A DNA stretch of 64,000 bases from assembly GCA_015488755.1 (NCBI GenBank), contig WFNB01000119.1:1-64000 (forward strand), written 5' to 3'. Positions 20,049 to 29,938 of this stretch are shown piece by piece. The translations under genes and the position numbers were made by a program. How positions within the stretch are numbered: position 1 is the stretch's first letter; every line of letters starts with the position of its first letter. Below the pieces are notes generated by a model that saw nothing but the letters and a program-made list of their open reading frames with translations, had not been told where the DNA came from and searched no databases. This stretch comes from Gammaproteobacteria bacterium. GTDB taxonomy: Bacteria; Pseudomonadota; Gammaproteobacteria; GRL18.

Positions 20049-21290
20049 ATGCTTAATTTTACCACTTTACCGCCCTTATCTCTTTACATTCACTATCCAT
20101 GGTGTGTACAAAAATGTCCCTATTGTGATTTTAATTCACATGCTCTTCAAAAAGCCTCATTAAAATCTGAACATGTAGATGAAAAACAAAGAGATAGCTT
20201 GTATGTTAAGGCACTAATACAGGATCTAGAATCTGAATTACCCACGGTTTGGGGAAGAACCATACAAAGTATTTTTATTGGCGGTGGCACACCCAGTTTA
20301 ATCACCCCAGAAGCATTACACTCTCTATTAAGCCAAATACGTGCTCGAATACCCGTCTCACCCTTAGCAGAAGTAACCATGGAGGCTAATCCTGGGGCGG
20401 TGGATCAATATAAATTTGCCGAATTTCATAGTGCCGGAATTAATCGCTTATCCATCGGTGTGCAAACCTTTAATGATCAATTACTCACAAAAATTGGCCG
20501 CATTCACAATGCTCAGCAGGCAAGACAGGCTATTGAGTGCGCCCAGAATATTGGCTTTGATAATATTAATTTGGATATCATGTATGCCTTACCGGAACAG
20601 TCCATAAAAAGTGCTTTATCAGATGTACAAGAGGCTATTCATTTTAAGCCCACACACATATCCCACTACCAATTGACTATTGAGGCCAATACCGCCTTTG
20701 CCCAACAGCCACCCAAATTACCTGATGATGATCATAGCTATGCTATGCAGCTCCAAGCTCAGGCATTATTGGCACGGGCAGGCTTTGAGCATTATGAAAT
20801 ATCTGCCTATGCTCGTTCAGGCAAGCAATGTCAGCATAACCTAAACTATTGGCAATTTGGTGATTATTTAGGCATTGGTGCCGGTGCACACGGAAAAATA
20901 AGCAATGCTGCTGAACAAACTATTAGCCGTCGTTGGAAAAACAAACATCCTCAACATTATATTGATGCTCAACAAAGCCATCAAAAAGAAAAAACAGCAG
21001 CAAAAAATAATCTGGTGATTCATAACTCTATGTTAGGAGGGCAGCACTATTTATCAGAGGCCGATATTGGCTTTGAGTTTATGCTCAATAGTACACGTCT
21101 GGTGGCTGGCTTTGAGCAACAACTCTTTGCTGCTCACACAGGTTTAAGCATCAAGCAAATTGAAGCCGGTTTGCAAAAAGCATTACAATTAGGTTTAATT
21201 GAATATTCAAGTAAACAAGCTAAGGACTTTATTCGACCAACCACACGGGGGCTTCAGTATCTTAATGAATTACAAGAACTCTTCCTATAA
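20049..21290 (+). CDS. hemW: Haem chaperone HemW (radical SAM)
   Basis: 413 residues. The radical-SAM cluster motif is C19-x3-C23-x2-C26 in YPWCVQKCPYCDFNSHA. Also seen: FIGGGTPSL, EANPG, RLSIGVQTFND, and NLDIMYALPEQ. HemW binds and delivers haem and is not a true coproporphyrinogen oxidase despite its HemN likeness. The usual partner rdgB is absent upstream. The last 26 bp overlap the preferred start of nnr, suggesting co-expression. Confidence 0.94.
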   Translation: MLNFTTLPPLSLYIHYPWCVQKCPYCDFNSHALQKASLKSEHVDEKQRDSLYVKALIQDLESELPTVWGRTIQSIFIGGGTPSLITPEALHSLLSQIRARIPVSPLAEVTMEANPGAVDQYKFAEFHSAGINRLSIGVQTFNDQLLTKIGRIHNAQQARQAIECAQNIGFDNINLDIMYALPEQSIKSALSDVQEAIHFKPTHISHYQLTIEANTAFAQQPPKLPDDDHSYAMQLQAQALLARAGFEHYEISAYARSGKQCQHNLNYWQFGDYLGIGAGAHGKISNAAEQTISRRWKNKHPQHYIDAQQSHQKEKTAAKNNLVIHNSMLGGQHYLSEADIGFEFMLNSTRLVAGFEQQLFAAHTGLSIKQIEAGLQKALQLGLIEYSSKQAKDFIRPTTRGLQYLNELQELFL

Positions 21291-22884
21291 ATACCCAAAA
21301 AATAAACGATGCCATAAAGGACAGCTAACGACTCCCGTAGATGAGCGCTACCAATACGTCCATTATTGTTATACCAGTGAAGACGTACGTAATATAGATT
21401 ATTTGATGGTTGAGCGTGGTTTTGTTGAGACTTCATATAAATTAATGATCCGTGCAGCAAAGGCATTATTAGCCTTTATTAATCGTAATTATGCAACGGC
21501 TGAACACATTAGCATTGTCTGTGGTGCTGGTAATAATGCAGGTGATGGCTATGCGCTGGCACGACTAGCAAAAATACAGACTAAAGAACCCCTTTTAACT
21601 GTCCAAGTAATCTCTATTATTGAGCCTAAGCACCTCTCTGGTGATGCCCACACTGCTTACTTGGATTGGCTGGCATGTGATGGCACAATCACTTCAATGG
21701 CTGAGCATCACTTTAATACTACTGATCTCATTGTAGATGCACTATTAGGCACAGGTTTAAACCGTAGCTTAGAAGGTGAATGGTATGATGCCGTAGTCGC
21801 AATGAATAATAGCCCAAAACCGGTTTTGGCTGTTGATATACCATCTGGGCTCAACGCCAATACCGGTGCCAGTCTCGGTATTGCTACCAATGCCACCCAC
21901 ACCATTACTTTTATTGCACAAAAAATTGGCATGTATACTGCACAGGCTCGCTACTATTGTGGTGATATTCATTTTTCCTCATTAGGGGTTGCTGATGATT
22001 TGTATCAAGAAGTTTACTATAGTGCTGTTTTATTAGAATGGGCAGATATCGCTAGAAAATTACCTTGTCGAAGTCCAATTAGCCATAAGGGCGATCATGG
22101 CCATCTGCTCATTATTGGTGGTGACTACGGCATGGCTGGTGCTTGCCGTATTGCTGGAGAAGCAGCACTTAGAAGTGGCACAGGACTGGTCAGCATTGCT
22201 ACCCGTTCAGAAAATGTCAACGCTATTACTGGGTCACGCCCTGAATTAATGGTACATGGTGTTGAAACAGCTGATGATTTAGAGCCCCTACTAGCCAAGG
22301 CAACAGCTATTGCCATAGGGCCAGGTTTAGGAACTGAACAATGGGGATTTATTTTACTGGACAGGGTTATTCAACTGATCAAACAGCAATACAACTCTAA
22401 GACCCGAAAAATAAGCTGTGTATTTGATGCTGATGCACTTAATATCATGTCCCAGCATAATTTAGTATTACAAAGCCCTGATGTCATTTACACCCCTCAT
22501 TTTGGCGAGGCCAGTCGTTTATTAAAACATAAGTCAGAGCAACCAACCGATGATACCGATCGCTTTGCCATGATCCAACAGCTCAAACAACGCTATTATG
22601 GTACGTTTGTTTTAAAAGGTGCTGGCACATTGATTAATAGTGGTGGTGATATTTTGATTTGTCCCTATGGTAATGAAGGCATGGCCAGTGCAGGTATGGG
22701 AGACTGTTTAACTGGGATTATTGGTGCTCTACTAGCACAAAAACTCAGTCTGCCTGATGCTGTACAATTGGGTGTTTGTCTGCATGCAAAGGCTGGCGAC
22801 TTAGTTGCACAAGAAGGTAAAAATGGTATGCTGGTGAGTGATTTGTTCCCTAAAATTCGCCAGCTTATGAATTATCAAGAGTAA
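21265..22884 (+). CDS. nnr: Bifunctional NAD(P)H-hydrate repair enzyme (epimerase + ADP-dependent dehydratase)
   Basis: Repairs hydrated NAD(P)H. I chose the ATG at 21265, which overlaps hemW by 26 bp, over the listed ORF start at 21199; it yields about 539 residues. The N-terminal NnrE epimerase domain has SIVCGAGNNAGDGYALARL and VDALLGTGLNR. The C-terminal NnrD kinase-like domain has LLIIGGDYGMAGACRIAGEA, AIAIGPGLGTEQWG, VFDADALN and SAGMGDCLTGIIGAL with the catalytic Asp. The E. coli neighbour tsaE does not follow. About 18 polar residues precede the family-like YCYTSEDVRNID. Confidence 0.95.
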   Translation: MNYKNSSYKYPKNKRCHKGQLTTPVDERYQYVHYCYTSEDVRNIDYLMVERGFVETSYKLMIRAAKALLAFINRNYATAEHISIVCGAGNNAGDGYALARLAKIQTKEPLLTVQVISIIEPKHLSGDAHTAYLDWLACDGTITSMAEHHFNTTDLIVDALLGTGLNRSLEGEWYDAVVAMNNSPKPVLAVDIPSGLNANTGASLGIATNATHTITFIAQKIGMYTAQARYYCGDIHFSSLGVADDLYQEVYYSAVLLEWADIARKLPCRSPISHKGDHGHLLIIGGDYGMAGACRIAGEAALRSGTGLVSIATRSENVNAITGSRPELMVHGVETADDLEPLLAKATAIAIGPGLGTEQWGFILLDRVIQLIKQQYNSKTRKISCVFDADALNIMSQHNLVLQSPDVIYTPHFGEASRLLKHKSEQPTDDTDRFAMIQQLKQRYYGTFVLKGAGTLINSGGDILICPYGNEGMASAGMGDCLTGIIGALLAQKLSLPDAVQLGVCLHAKAGDLVAQEGKNGMLVSDLFPKIRQLMNYQE

Positions 22885-22921
22885 CCAAAATAATAATCCT
22901 AAATAAATCCGTTACGCCTTA

Positions 22922-24385
22922 CTAAAGCCCAAGTTTATCCCAGAGTGCATCAATTTTTTTAACCACTGCTTCGTCTTTGACAATGGCTCGTCCCCATTCT
23001 CTATCGGTTTCCCCCTGCCATTTGTTGGTGGCATCCATACCCATTTTTGATCCCAAACCAGAAACCGGTGAAGCAAAGTCTAGGTAGTCAATGGGTGTAT
23101 TTTCTACCAGTAAGGTATCTCTGGCCGGATCCATACGGGTTGTCATGGCCCAAATAACATCATTCCAGTCACGAACATTAATATCATCATCACATACGAT
23201 AACAAATTTGGTATACATAAATTGTCGCAAAAACGACCAGACACCAAACATGACCCTTTTTGCATGACCAGGATATTCTTTTTTCATGCTCACAACCGCC
23301 ATACGATAGGAGCACCCTTCAGGCGGTAGATAGAAATCGACAATTTCAGGAAATTGTTTTTGTAAAATTGGCACAAAGACTTCATTAAGTGCCACACCTA
23401 AGACCGCAGGCTCATCCGGTGGTCGCCCCGTATAGGTGCTATGATAAATAGGATCCTTACGCATAGTAATACGTTCAATGGTAAAGACGGGGAAATTATC
23501 CACTTCATTATAATAGCCGGTATGATCACCAAAAGGCCCTTCAGGGGCTTCATCCCCTAGTTCAAGAAAACCTTCAAGAACAATTTCACTACGAGCGGGC
23601 ACCTGTAGCTCATTACCGATGGATTTAACCAATTCTGTTTTAGCACCACGTAATAAACCAGCAAAAGCATATTCAGATAACGAATCTGGCACCGGAGTCA
23701 CCGCTGCCAGTATAGTAGCGGGATCGGTTCCTAAGGCAACAGAAATAGGAAACCGTTCCCCTGGGTTTTTCGCTTGCCAATCTCTATAATCCAAGGCTCC
23801 ACCACGATGTGCTAACCAACGCATAATCACTCGATTTTTGGCAATCACTTGCTGGCGATAAATACCAATATTTTGGCGTTCTTTATTGGGTCCTTTGGTT
23901 ACCACCAGCCCCCAAGTAATCAATGGTCCCGCATCTTCTGGCCAACAAGTTTGAATGGGTAATTTATACAAATCAACCTCATCCCCTTCCCATACTATTT
24001 TTTGACAAGGAGCACGCTTCACCACCTTGGGTGCCATGTCAAGCACTTTACGGTAAATAGGTAGGGTTTCCAGAGCCGCTTTAAACCCTTTAGGTGGCTC
24101 AGGTTCTTTTAAAAAGGCCAAAAGCTTACCAATCTCTCGTAATTGAGATACCTTGTCTTCTCCCATACCTAAGGCTACTCGTTTAGGCGTACCAAATAAG
24201 TTAGTTAATACCGGCACCGTATGACCAAGGGGATTTTCAAATAATAGCGCAGGCCCTTTGGCTCGTAACACCCGATCCGAAATTTCAGTCATTTCTAGAT
24301 AAGGGTCAATTGAATGCGCTATGCGTTTAAGCTCACCCATCTCTTCGAGCTTATCAATAAACTCACGCAAATCATTATATTTCAT
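22922..24385 (-). CDS. ubiD: 4-hydroxy-3-polyprenylbenzoate decarboxylase
   Basis: Prenylated-FMN-dependent decarboxylation in ubiquinone synthesis. The start at 24385 gives [22 protein letters not shown] and has a GAAGG site 5 nt upstream; the listed ORF start is a TTG inside that site. 487 residues. Seen: [39 protein letters not shown], the E-x-P region [16 protein letters not shown], and the C-terminal [16 protein letters not shown]. The partner ubiX is not in the window. It complements ubiE-ubiJ-ubiB at 35-38 kb. Confidence 0.97.
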   Translation of the reverse strand: MKYNDLREFIDKLEEMGELKRIAHSIDPYLEMTEISDRVLRAKGPALLFENPLGHTVPVLTNLFGTPKRVALGMGEDKVSQLREIGKLLAFLKEPEPPKGFKAALETLPIYRKVLDMAPKVVKRAPCQKIVWEGDEVDLYKLPIQTCWPEDAGPLITWGLVVTKGPNKERQNIGIYRQQVIAKNRVIMRWLAHRGGALDYRDWQAKNPGERFPISVALGTDPATILAAVTPVPDSLSEYAFAGLLRGAKTELVKSIGNELQVPARSEIVLEGFLELGDEAPEGPFGDHTGYYNEVDNFPVFTIERITMRKDPIYHSTYTGRPPDEPAVLGVALNEVFVPILQKQFPEIVDFYLPPEGCSYRMAVVSMKKEYPGHAKRVMFGVWSFLRQFMYTKFVIVCDDDINVRDWNDVIWAMTTRMDPARDTLLVENTPIDYLDFASPVSGLGSKMGMDATNKWQGETDREWGRAIVKDEAVVKKIDALWDKLGL

Positions 24386-24426
24386 AAAAACCTTCAATAA
24401 ATAGTCGTTGCTGATTATCTTATTTG

Positions 24427-25186
24427 TTACACTCGGTAACCACCATGTCTCCTACGATTAATCACATCCATAATAAAAACACCTAATAAAAAACCAATAC
24501 CAGAAACCATAACCAAGAGTAGATAATTTTTATTCATTAAACTAAATAATGATAATTTTGTAGCACTTACTATTGAGTTATCCTCACTGATAATAGACCT
24601 TATTGATGTCTCTGAGTCATTGCCTATGGCAAGGTTAGCAATCAGAGAAAGACGCTCTTTAAGTTGTTGATTTTCTTTTTGCATCTGTATTTCTTGTGCT
24701 TCTTTATCCTGCACATCGAGTTGCTCCCACGCCTTTAATTCTTCTTTAAGCATAGCAATCGTCTCTTCATATGATTGCTTCTGTGCTTGCCATGTTGAAT
24801 CAATAGTTAATGATGTGTTTTGCTCATTTTTTTTAGGGGGCTTATTTTTCAGTGCATATTCTAGTTGTTTTATTTTTTTTTGCCAGTGGTTCTTCTTGTG
24901 TTAAGAATTTACTTTTCACCCAACCTATCGTACCTTTAGCCGTTTTTATTTGACTAAATGCATGCTTTTTTTTAAGCACTTTAACCTTAGCACCACTGCT
25001 TATTAAGGCTCTAATAGGGCTATTAAAACTCGCTTGAGTATGTATACCTAATTGTAACTTAGGACTAATATAATAGTTTTTTCCTCCTTCATCAGGAGCA
25101 GCACTCACATTGTTTAATGTGGGTAGCGAAAGTATTAGCAAGCAAAATATACCATGCAATGTTTGTCGACTCACGATAACTTTCAT
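24427..25186 (-). pseudogene. TIGR04211/YgiM-like SH3-domain membrane protein split by a frameshift
   Basis: Two listed ORFs are the halves of one gene. The first (25186 down to 24842) has a signal peptide (LLILSLPTLNNVSAA) and a bacterial SH3 domain ending VGWVK-like (KGTIGWVKSKFLTQEE). It then runs into nine consecutive A on the coding strand (24873-24881) and stops soon after. Dropping one A joins it to KIKQLEYALKN... and on without a stop into the second ORF (24753 down to 24427), a coiled coil followed by a membrane helix (YLLLVMVSGIGFLLGVFIMDV) and a basic RRR tail. This is the TIGR04211 layout. It may be a sequencing error, a phase-variable tract, transcriptional slippage or true decay. 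Confidence 0.85.
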
Positions 25187-25249
25187 ATTTTCTTTTCCTT
25201 AATCCATCTATTAATAAGAGTTTTCTAAGATAATACCTGTAAGCCTAAT

Positions 25250-27301
25250 TTATTTAGGCTTAATGCCACTATGTCTTAATAAAGCATCAATAGACGGTTT
25301 ACGCCCTCTAAAACGAATAAAAAGATCCATAGGGTCTTCAACACCCCCTGTTTCTAAAATGGTCTGCATAAATCGTTGTCCTGTTTGAGGGTCAAAAATA
25401 CCATGTTCTTCAAATAAAGAAAAAGCATCCGCAGATAATACCTCTGCCCATTTATAACTATAGTAACCCGCCGCATAACCACCAGCAAAAATATGAGAAA
25501 AGCCATGCTGGAAACGGTTAAACTCAGGTGGTTTAATTAAGGCAACTTGTTCTCGCGTGGCATTAAGTATCTCTTGTACTTGGTGCTTCTCAGTGCATTG
25601 ATAGTGTATATGAAGCGTAAAATCGAATAAGGAAAACTCTACTTGGCGAAGCATTTGCAGGCCTGATTGAAAATTTTTAGCCGCATTCATCTTAGCAAAT
25701 AATTCATCAGGCAAGGTTTCACCTGTTTGATAATGCTTGGCCATCAGATTTAATGATTCCTGCTGCCAACACCAATTTTCCATAAATTGACTGGGCAATT
25801 CTACTGCATCCCAAGCCACTCCATTGATACCAGACACAGCAGTATAATCGACCTGAGTCAGCATATGTTGTAGGCCATGGCCAAATTCATGAAACAAGGT
25901 GGTGACTTCATCATGAGTGAAGAGTGCCGGATTCTCACCAATAGGCGGGGTCAGGTTGCAGGTTAAATACGTAACGGGAATTTGTACCACGCCATTATGA
26001 GCATAGCGTAGCAAACATTCATCCATCCAGGCGCCACCACGCTTATGAGGTCGGGCATAGAGATCCAGATAAAACTGGCCTCTTAATGTCCCTTGTGCAT
26101 CAGTAATTTCATAAAAACGGACATCAGGATGCCATGTTTCAACACCGGCTACGGCTGAAACATCAATACCATAAAGACGTTTTACTATAGCAAACAAACC
26201 TTCTAACACTTGATGTTCAGGGAAATAAGGCTTTAAAATTTCTTGTGATAGCTGATATTGATGCAGGCGTAGTTTTTCTGCTACATAATTAAGATCCCAA
26301 GCCTGTATATCATTCAAGCCCAGTTCCTGCTGAGCGAAATCTCTTAGCTCTTGAAGATCCTGTTCAGCTATAGGTTTTGACTTTTCTGCTAATTGTTCTA
26401 AAAAATCAATCACATCATCACTTGAGTCTGCCATTTTAGTGGCCAAAGAATAGTCAGCATAATGCTTAAAATTCAGTAATTGGGCAAGTTTTTGACGTAA
26501 AAAAACAATGCGTTCCATCAGCTCGGTATTATCCCATTGACCTGCATTAGGCCCCTGATCAGAGGCGCGAGTAACATAAGCAGTATAAAACTCTTGGCGT
26601 AGCTCACGATCATCCGCATGAGTCATAATGGCAAAATAACTGGGGAATTGCAGATTAAACAAGTAGACATCAGTATTATTGGCATCGTCTAATTGTGCCG
26701 CCTGTCGAGCCATAGCCAATGCGGAATCTGGCAAGCCTGATAGCTTTGTTTTAGTAGTAATGTGTTTTTCCCAACCATTAGTAGCATCCAGCACATTATT
26801 TTCATAGCGGGACTTTAATTGTGATAATTCTTGTTTAATGGCTTTAAATTGTTGCTTTTTATCCTCATCAAGATCAATACCAGATAAATGAAAATCCCGT
26901 TGTTGATTACTGAGAATTTTCTTCTGTGCTGTATCTAGGTACGCATAGTCTGTACTATTAACAAGGCTATTAATGGCATCATACAAGTCATTATTTTGTC
27001 CCATTTGGGTATGATATTCACTAAGTAACGGTAGGCAATGTTCATGTGCTTGGCGCAGTTGTTCTGAATTTTTAACCGCATTTAAGTGACTCACAGGAGA
27101 CCACACACGACTGAGCCGGTCATCCATTTCTTGTAATGCTTGCATCAGATTGCCCCAAGTATATGGCTTTGTCTGAGCTAATAGCTGGCTTAGTTGCTGA
27201 CGGTTGTCGTGTAGCACTTGCTCAATAGCGGGTAGCACATGTTCTGCTTCAATCTGACCAAAATGGGGCAGACCACTAAAATCTAATAATGGGTTTGTCA
27301 T
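25250..27301 (-). CDS. prlC: Oligopeptidase A (M3 metallopeptidase)
   Basis: 683 residues, close to E. coli OpdA/PrlC (680). Cytoplasmic zinc oligopeptidase that degrades short peptides, including cleaved signal peptides. The zinc motif HEFGHGLQHML (around residue 475) is intact. The N-terminus MTNPLLDFSGLPHFGQIEAEHVLPAI and the C-terminal FSHIFAGGYAAGYYSYKWAE are family hallmarks. It is divergent from polB. Confidence 0.97.
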   Translation of the reverse strand: MTNPLLDFSGLPHFGQIEAEHVLPAIEQVLHDNRQQLSQLLAQTKPYTWGNLMQALQEMDDRLSRVWSPVSHLNAVKNSEQLRQAHEHCLPLLSEYHTQMGQNNDLYDAINSLVNSTDYAYLDTAQKKILSNQQRDFHLSGIDLDEDKKQQFKAIKQELSQLKSRYENNVLDATNGWEKHITTKTKLSGLPDSALAMARQAAQLDDANNTDVYLFNLQFPSYFAIMTHADDRELRQEFYTAYVTRASDQGPNAGQWDNTELMERIVFLRQKLAQLLNFKHYADYSLATKMADSSDDVIDFLEQLAEKSKPIAEQDLQELRDFAQQELGLNDIQAWDLNYVAEKLRLHQYQLSQEILKPYFPEHQVLEGLFAIVKRLYGIDVSAVAGVETWHPDVRFYEITDAQGTLRGQFYLDLYARPHKRGGAWMDECLLRYAHNGVVQIPVTYLTCNLTPPIGENPALFTHDEVTTLFHEFGHGLQHMLTQVDYTAVSGINGVAWDAVELPSQFMENWCWQQESLNLMAKHYQTGETLPDELFAKMNAAKNFQSGLQMLRQVEFSLFDFTLHIHYQCTEKHQVQEILNATREQVALIKPPEFNRFQHGFSHIFAGGYAAGYYSYKWAEVLSADAFSLFEEHGIFDPQTGQRFMQTILETGGVEDPMDLFIRFRGRKPSIDALLRHSGIKPK

Positions 27302-27426
27302 AAATTTTCCAATAGCAATTTAAGCAAGATAAAATCCAAAATAGCATTGTCTCATTTTAAGATTAAGACTGATAGTGAAGCAAAGAGTTTGTTATGATAA
27401 ATGAGACTTAAACACTTGTAATTTAT

Positions 27427-29934
27427 ATGGATAAAATTGATTTGCCTGCTATTAATACCACTCTGGAAGCCTTTTTACTGACTCGACAATGGCGTGATAC
27501 TGCCAAGGGTATTGTATTGGATCTTTGGTTTGCCAGCCAACAAGGAGCCTGCCATGTGCTCATTGAAAAACAACAGGCTATCTTCTTTATTCGTCAACAG
27601 GATCATCACTTGGTGCAGCAATTATTATCGCCTACTATGAGAATAACGATAAAAGCACTGCAATTAAAGAACTTTGATCATCAAGCTGTTTCTGGGGTCT
27701 ATTTTACCCGACAAAAGGACTTATATCAGGCTCGCACTCTATTACAAGAACATCACATCAAACACTATGAAGCCGATATCAGGCCAACTGAGCGCTATCT
27801 AATGGAGCGATTTTTAACAGGAGCAGTCACCATTGAGCCTACAGAAAGCTCAGTCTCAGAAAAGATACCCAAAAAACCACTTTTTATTAATCCCAAAATA
27901 AGTCCCCATAAGCTGAATAAGCCAAAACTCACCATCATGTCATTGGATATTGAAACCGCCTATGATTCTCAAGAGTTATATTGCATTTCTATGCTCTGTG
28001 AACACTGGCAGATAAGCTTGATTAAAGCCGATACCAAGAAAGAAAATATAAAAAATACCACTAAGATTGAGTGCTTTTTAGATGAAAAATCACTTATGCT
28101 ACGCTTTATTGAATTAATGCTTACACAAGACCCTGATATTATTATTGGCTGGAATGTCATTAATTTTGACTTTCGATTTTTACAAAAAAAAGCAGACAGC
28201 TTACATCTCTCATTAGCCATTGGCCGAGCACAAAGTTTACCTGTGTGGCGCAAAGCACAAACAGAGCAAGCGCATTTTTTTCTCTTAATACCTGGCCGAG
28301 TTGTGCTTGATGGTATTGAAACACTTAAAAGTGCTACATGGAATTTTCCTAGCTTTTCACTGGAGTCCGTTGCTCAAAATATATTAGGGCGTGGTAAAAA
28401 AATAGCCGAAAAAGAGCATATTATGCAAGTTGATAGCTTGTATAAGGCAAAAGAAATTAAACGTCAATATCAGCAAGATAAAGCCGCACTGATTGCCTAC
28501 AATATCGAAGATTGTCAACTGGTATGGGATATTTTTAAACAAACACAACTGCTTGAATTTGCCTTACAACGAGCACAATTAACAGGCTTAGAAATGGATC
28601 GCACGGGTGGTTCTGTGGCCGCCTTTGATAACCTTTATCTTCCCCGACTACACCGTAAAGGCTTTGTTGCCCCTAATGTATTTGATCACAAGGAAACCTT
28701 CTCAGCACCCGGTGGCTATGTTATGAACTCCAAACCTGGTTTTTATCAGAGTGTTTTAGTCTTGGACTATAAAAGCTTATACCCCGCTATTATTAGAACG
28801 TTTGGCATTGACCCCTATGCTCGAATAATTGCCGAGTCATTAGATAAACAAGACTGCATTCCTGGTTTTAATGATATTTCTTTTGCAAGAGATGACACTA
28901 TATTGCCAGAAATCATTGAACACTTATGGCAAGCAAGAGATCAGGCAAAAAAAGAGGCCAATAAGACACTTTCTCAGGCCATAAAAATCATTATGAATTC
29001 TTTTTATGGTGTCCTAGGAACCTCAGGCTGTCGAGTACATGATGCTCGTTTAACCAGTGCCATTACCTTAAGAGGGCATGAATTAATGAAAAAAACAGCC
29101 TTACTTATTGAGGAGGAAGGCTATGATGTTATTTATGGTGATACAGATTCCGTATTTGTGTCATTGGGTGGTCTTCATCATTTGGCTCAAAAACAGTCCA
29201 CTGAAACACAAGCCACTCAGGCAGATAGTATTGGCCATGCGTTAGTAGCCAAAATTAATCATTATTGGCAACACACACTGGCTGAGCAATACCAGATAGA
29301 CTCCGCACTAGAAATGGAGTATGAAGTTCATTATAGTAAATTTTTTATGCCTACAATACGAGGCTCTACAAAAGGCAGTAAAAAACGCTATGCAGGAATG
29401 ATTCAAGACAAGACACAAAAAAACAATGATAAGATTATTTTTAAAGGTTTAGAAAGCGTCAGAACAGATTGGACAGAATTAGCCAGAGAAGTACAACAAG
29501 AAATATATCAGCGTATTTTTCATGAACGCCCTTATAAAGAGTATTTAAAAAACATCATCCTACAGCTCAAACAAGGTCAGCTGGATCATAAATTAATCTA
29601 TAGAAAACGCTTGCGCCAAGCCTTATCTGAGTATAAAAAGAATTGCCCTCCCCATGCTCAGGCGGCCATTAAAGCACAAAACTATATTAAGAAAAAAGAG
29701 CTTAAAAAAAATGAGACCAAGCAAAGCAATTACCAAACGACATCTTATCAACAAGGCTGTTGGATTCACTATTTCATAACCAAAAATGGTGCCGAACCAG
29801 CGCAATATAATACCTATGCGCTGGATTATGATCATTATATAGAAAAACAAATTGCACCCGTGGTGGACGCACTGCTTAGTGTATTTGATAGCTCATTAGA
29901 AAAAATCATACAAACACAATATGAACTGTTTTAG
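27427..29934 (+). CDS. polB: DNA polymerase II (family B)
   Basis: 835 residues, slightly longer than E. coli Pol II (783). 3'-5' exonuclease: Exo I SLDIETAY and Exo II GWNVINFDFRFL, with a third motif around AYNIEDCQLVW. Polymerase: LDYKSLYPAIIRTFGIDP, KIIMNSFYGVLGTSGCR and IYGDTDSVFVSL with both catalytic Asp residues. In E. coli it acts in SOS-associated fork restart and translesion synthesis; no LexA box was evident by eye upstream. It is convergent with the fumarase gene, the stops being only 4 bp apart. There is no phage context. Confidence 0.96.
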   Translation: MDKIDLPAINTTLEAFLLTRQWRDTAKGIVLDLWFASQQGACHVLIEKQQAIFFIRQQDHHLVQQLLSPTMRITIKALQLKNFDHQAVSGVYFTRQKDLYQARTLLQEHHIKHYEADIRPTERYLMERFLTGAVTIEPTESSVSEKIPKKPLFINPKISPHKLNKPKLTIMSLDIETAYDSQELYCISMLCEHWQISLIKADTKKENIKNTTKIECFLDEKSLMLRFIELMLTQDPDIIIGWNVINFDFRFLQKKADSLHLSLAIGRAQSLPVWRKAQTEQAHFFLLIPGRVVLDGIETLKSATWNFPSFSLESVAQNILGRGKKIAEKEHIMQVDSLYKAKEIKRQYQQDKAALIAYNIEDCQLVWDIFKQTQLLEFALQRAQLTGLEMDRTGGSVAAFDNLYLPRLHRKGFVAPNVFDHKETFSAPGGYVMNSKPGFYQSVLVLDYKSLYPAIIRTFGIDPYARIIAESLDKQDCIPGFNDISFARDDTILPEIIEHLWQARDQAKKEANKTLSQAIKIIMNSFYGVLGTSGCRVHDARLTSAITLRGHELMKKTALLIEEEGYDVIYGDTDSVFVSLGGLHHLAQKQSTETQATQADSIGHALVAKINHYWQHTLAEQYQIDSALEMEYEVHYSKFFMPTIRGSTKGSKKRYAGMIQDKTQKNNDKIIFKGLESVRTDWTELAREVQQEIYQRIFHERPYKEYLKNIILQLKQGQLDHKLIYRKRLRQALSEYKKNCPPHAQAAIKAQNYIKKKELKKNETKQSNYQTTSYQQGCWIHYFITKNGAEPAQYNTYALDYDHYIEKQIAPVVDALLSVFDSSLEKIIQTQYELF

Positions 29935-29938
29935 TGAC

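Noticed and set aside
27427-29934. Phage or plasmid family-B DNA polymerase
   Set aside because: Bacterial Pol II domain order and ordinary chromosomal neighbours; no phage genes around.
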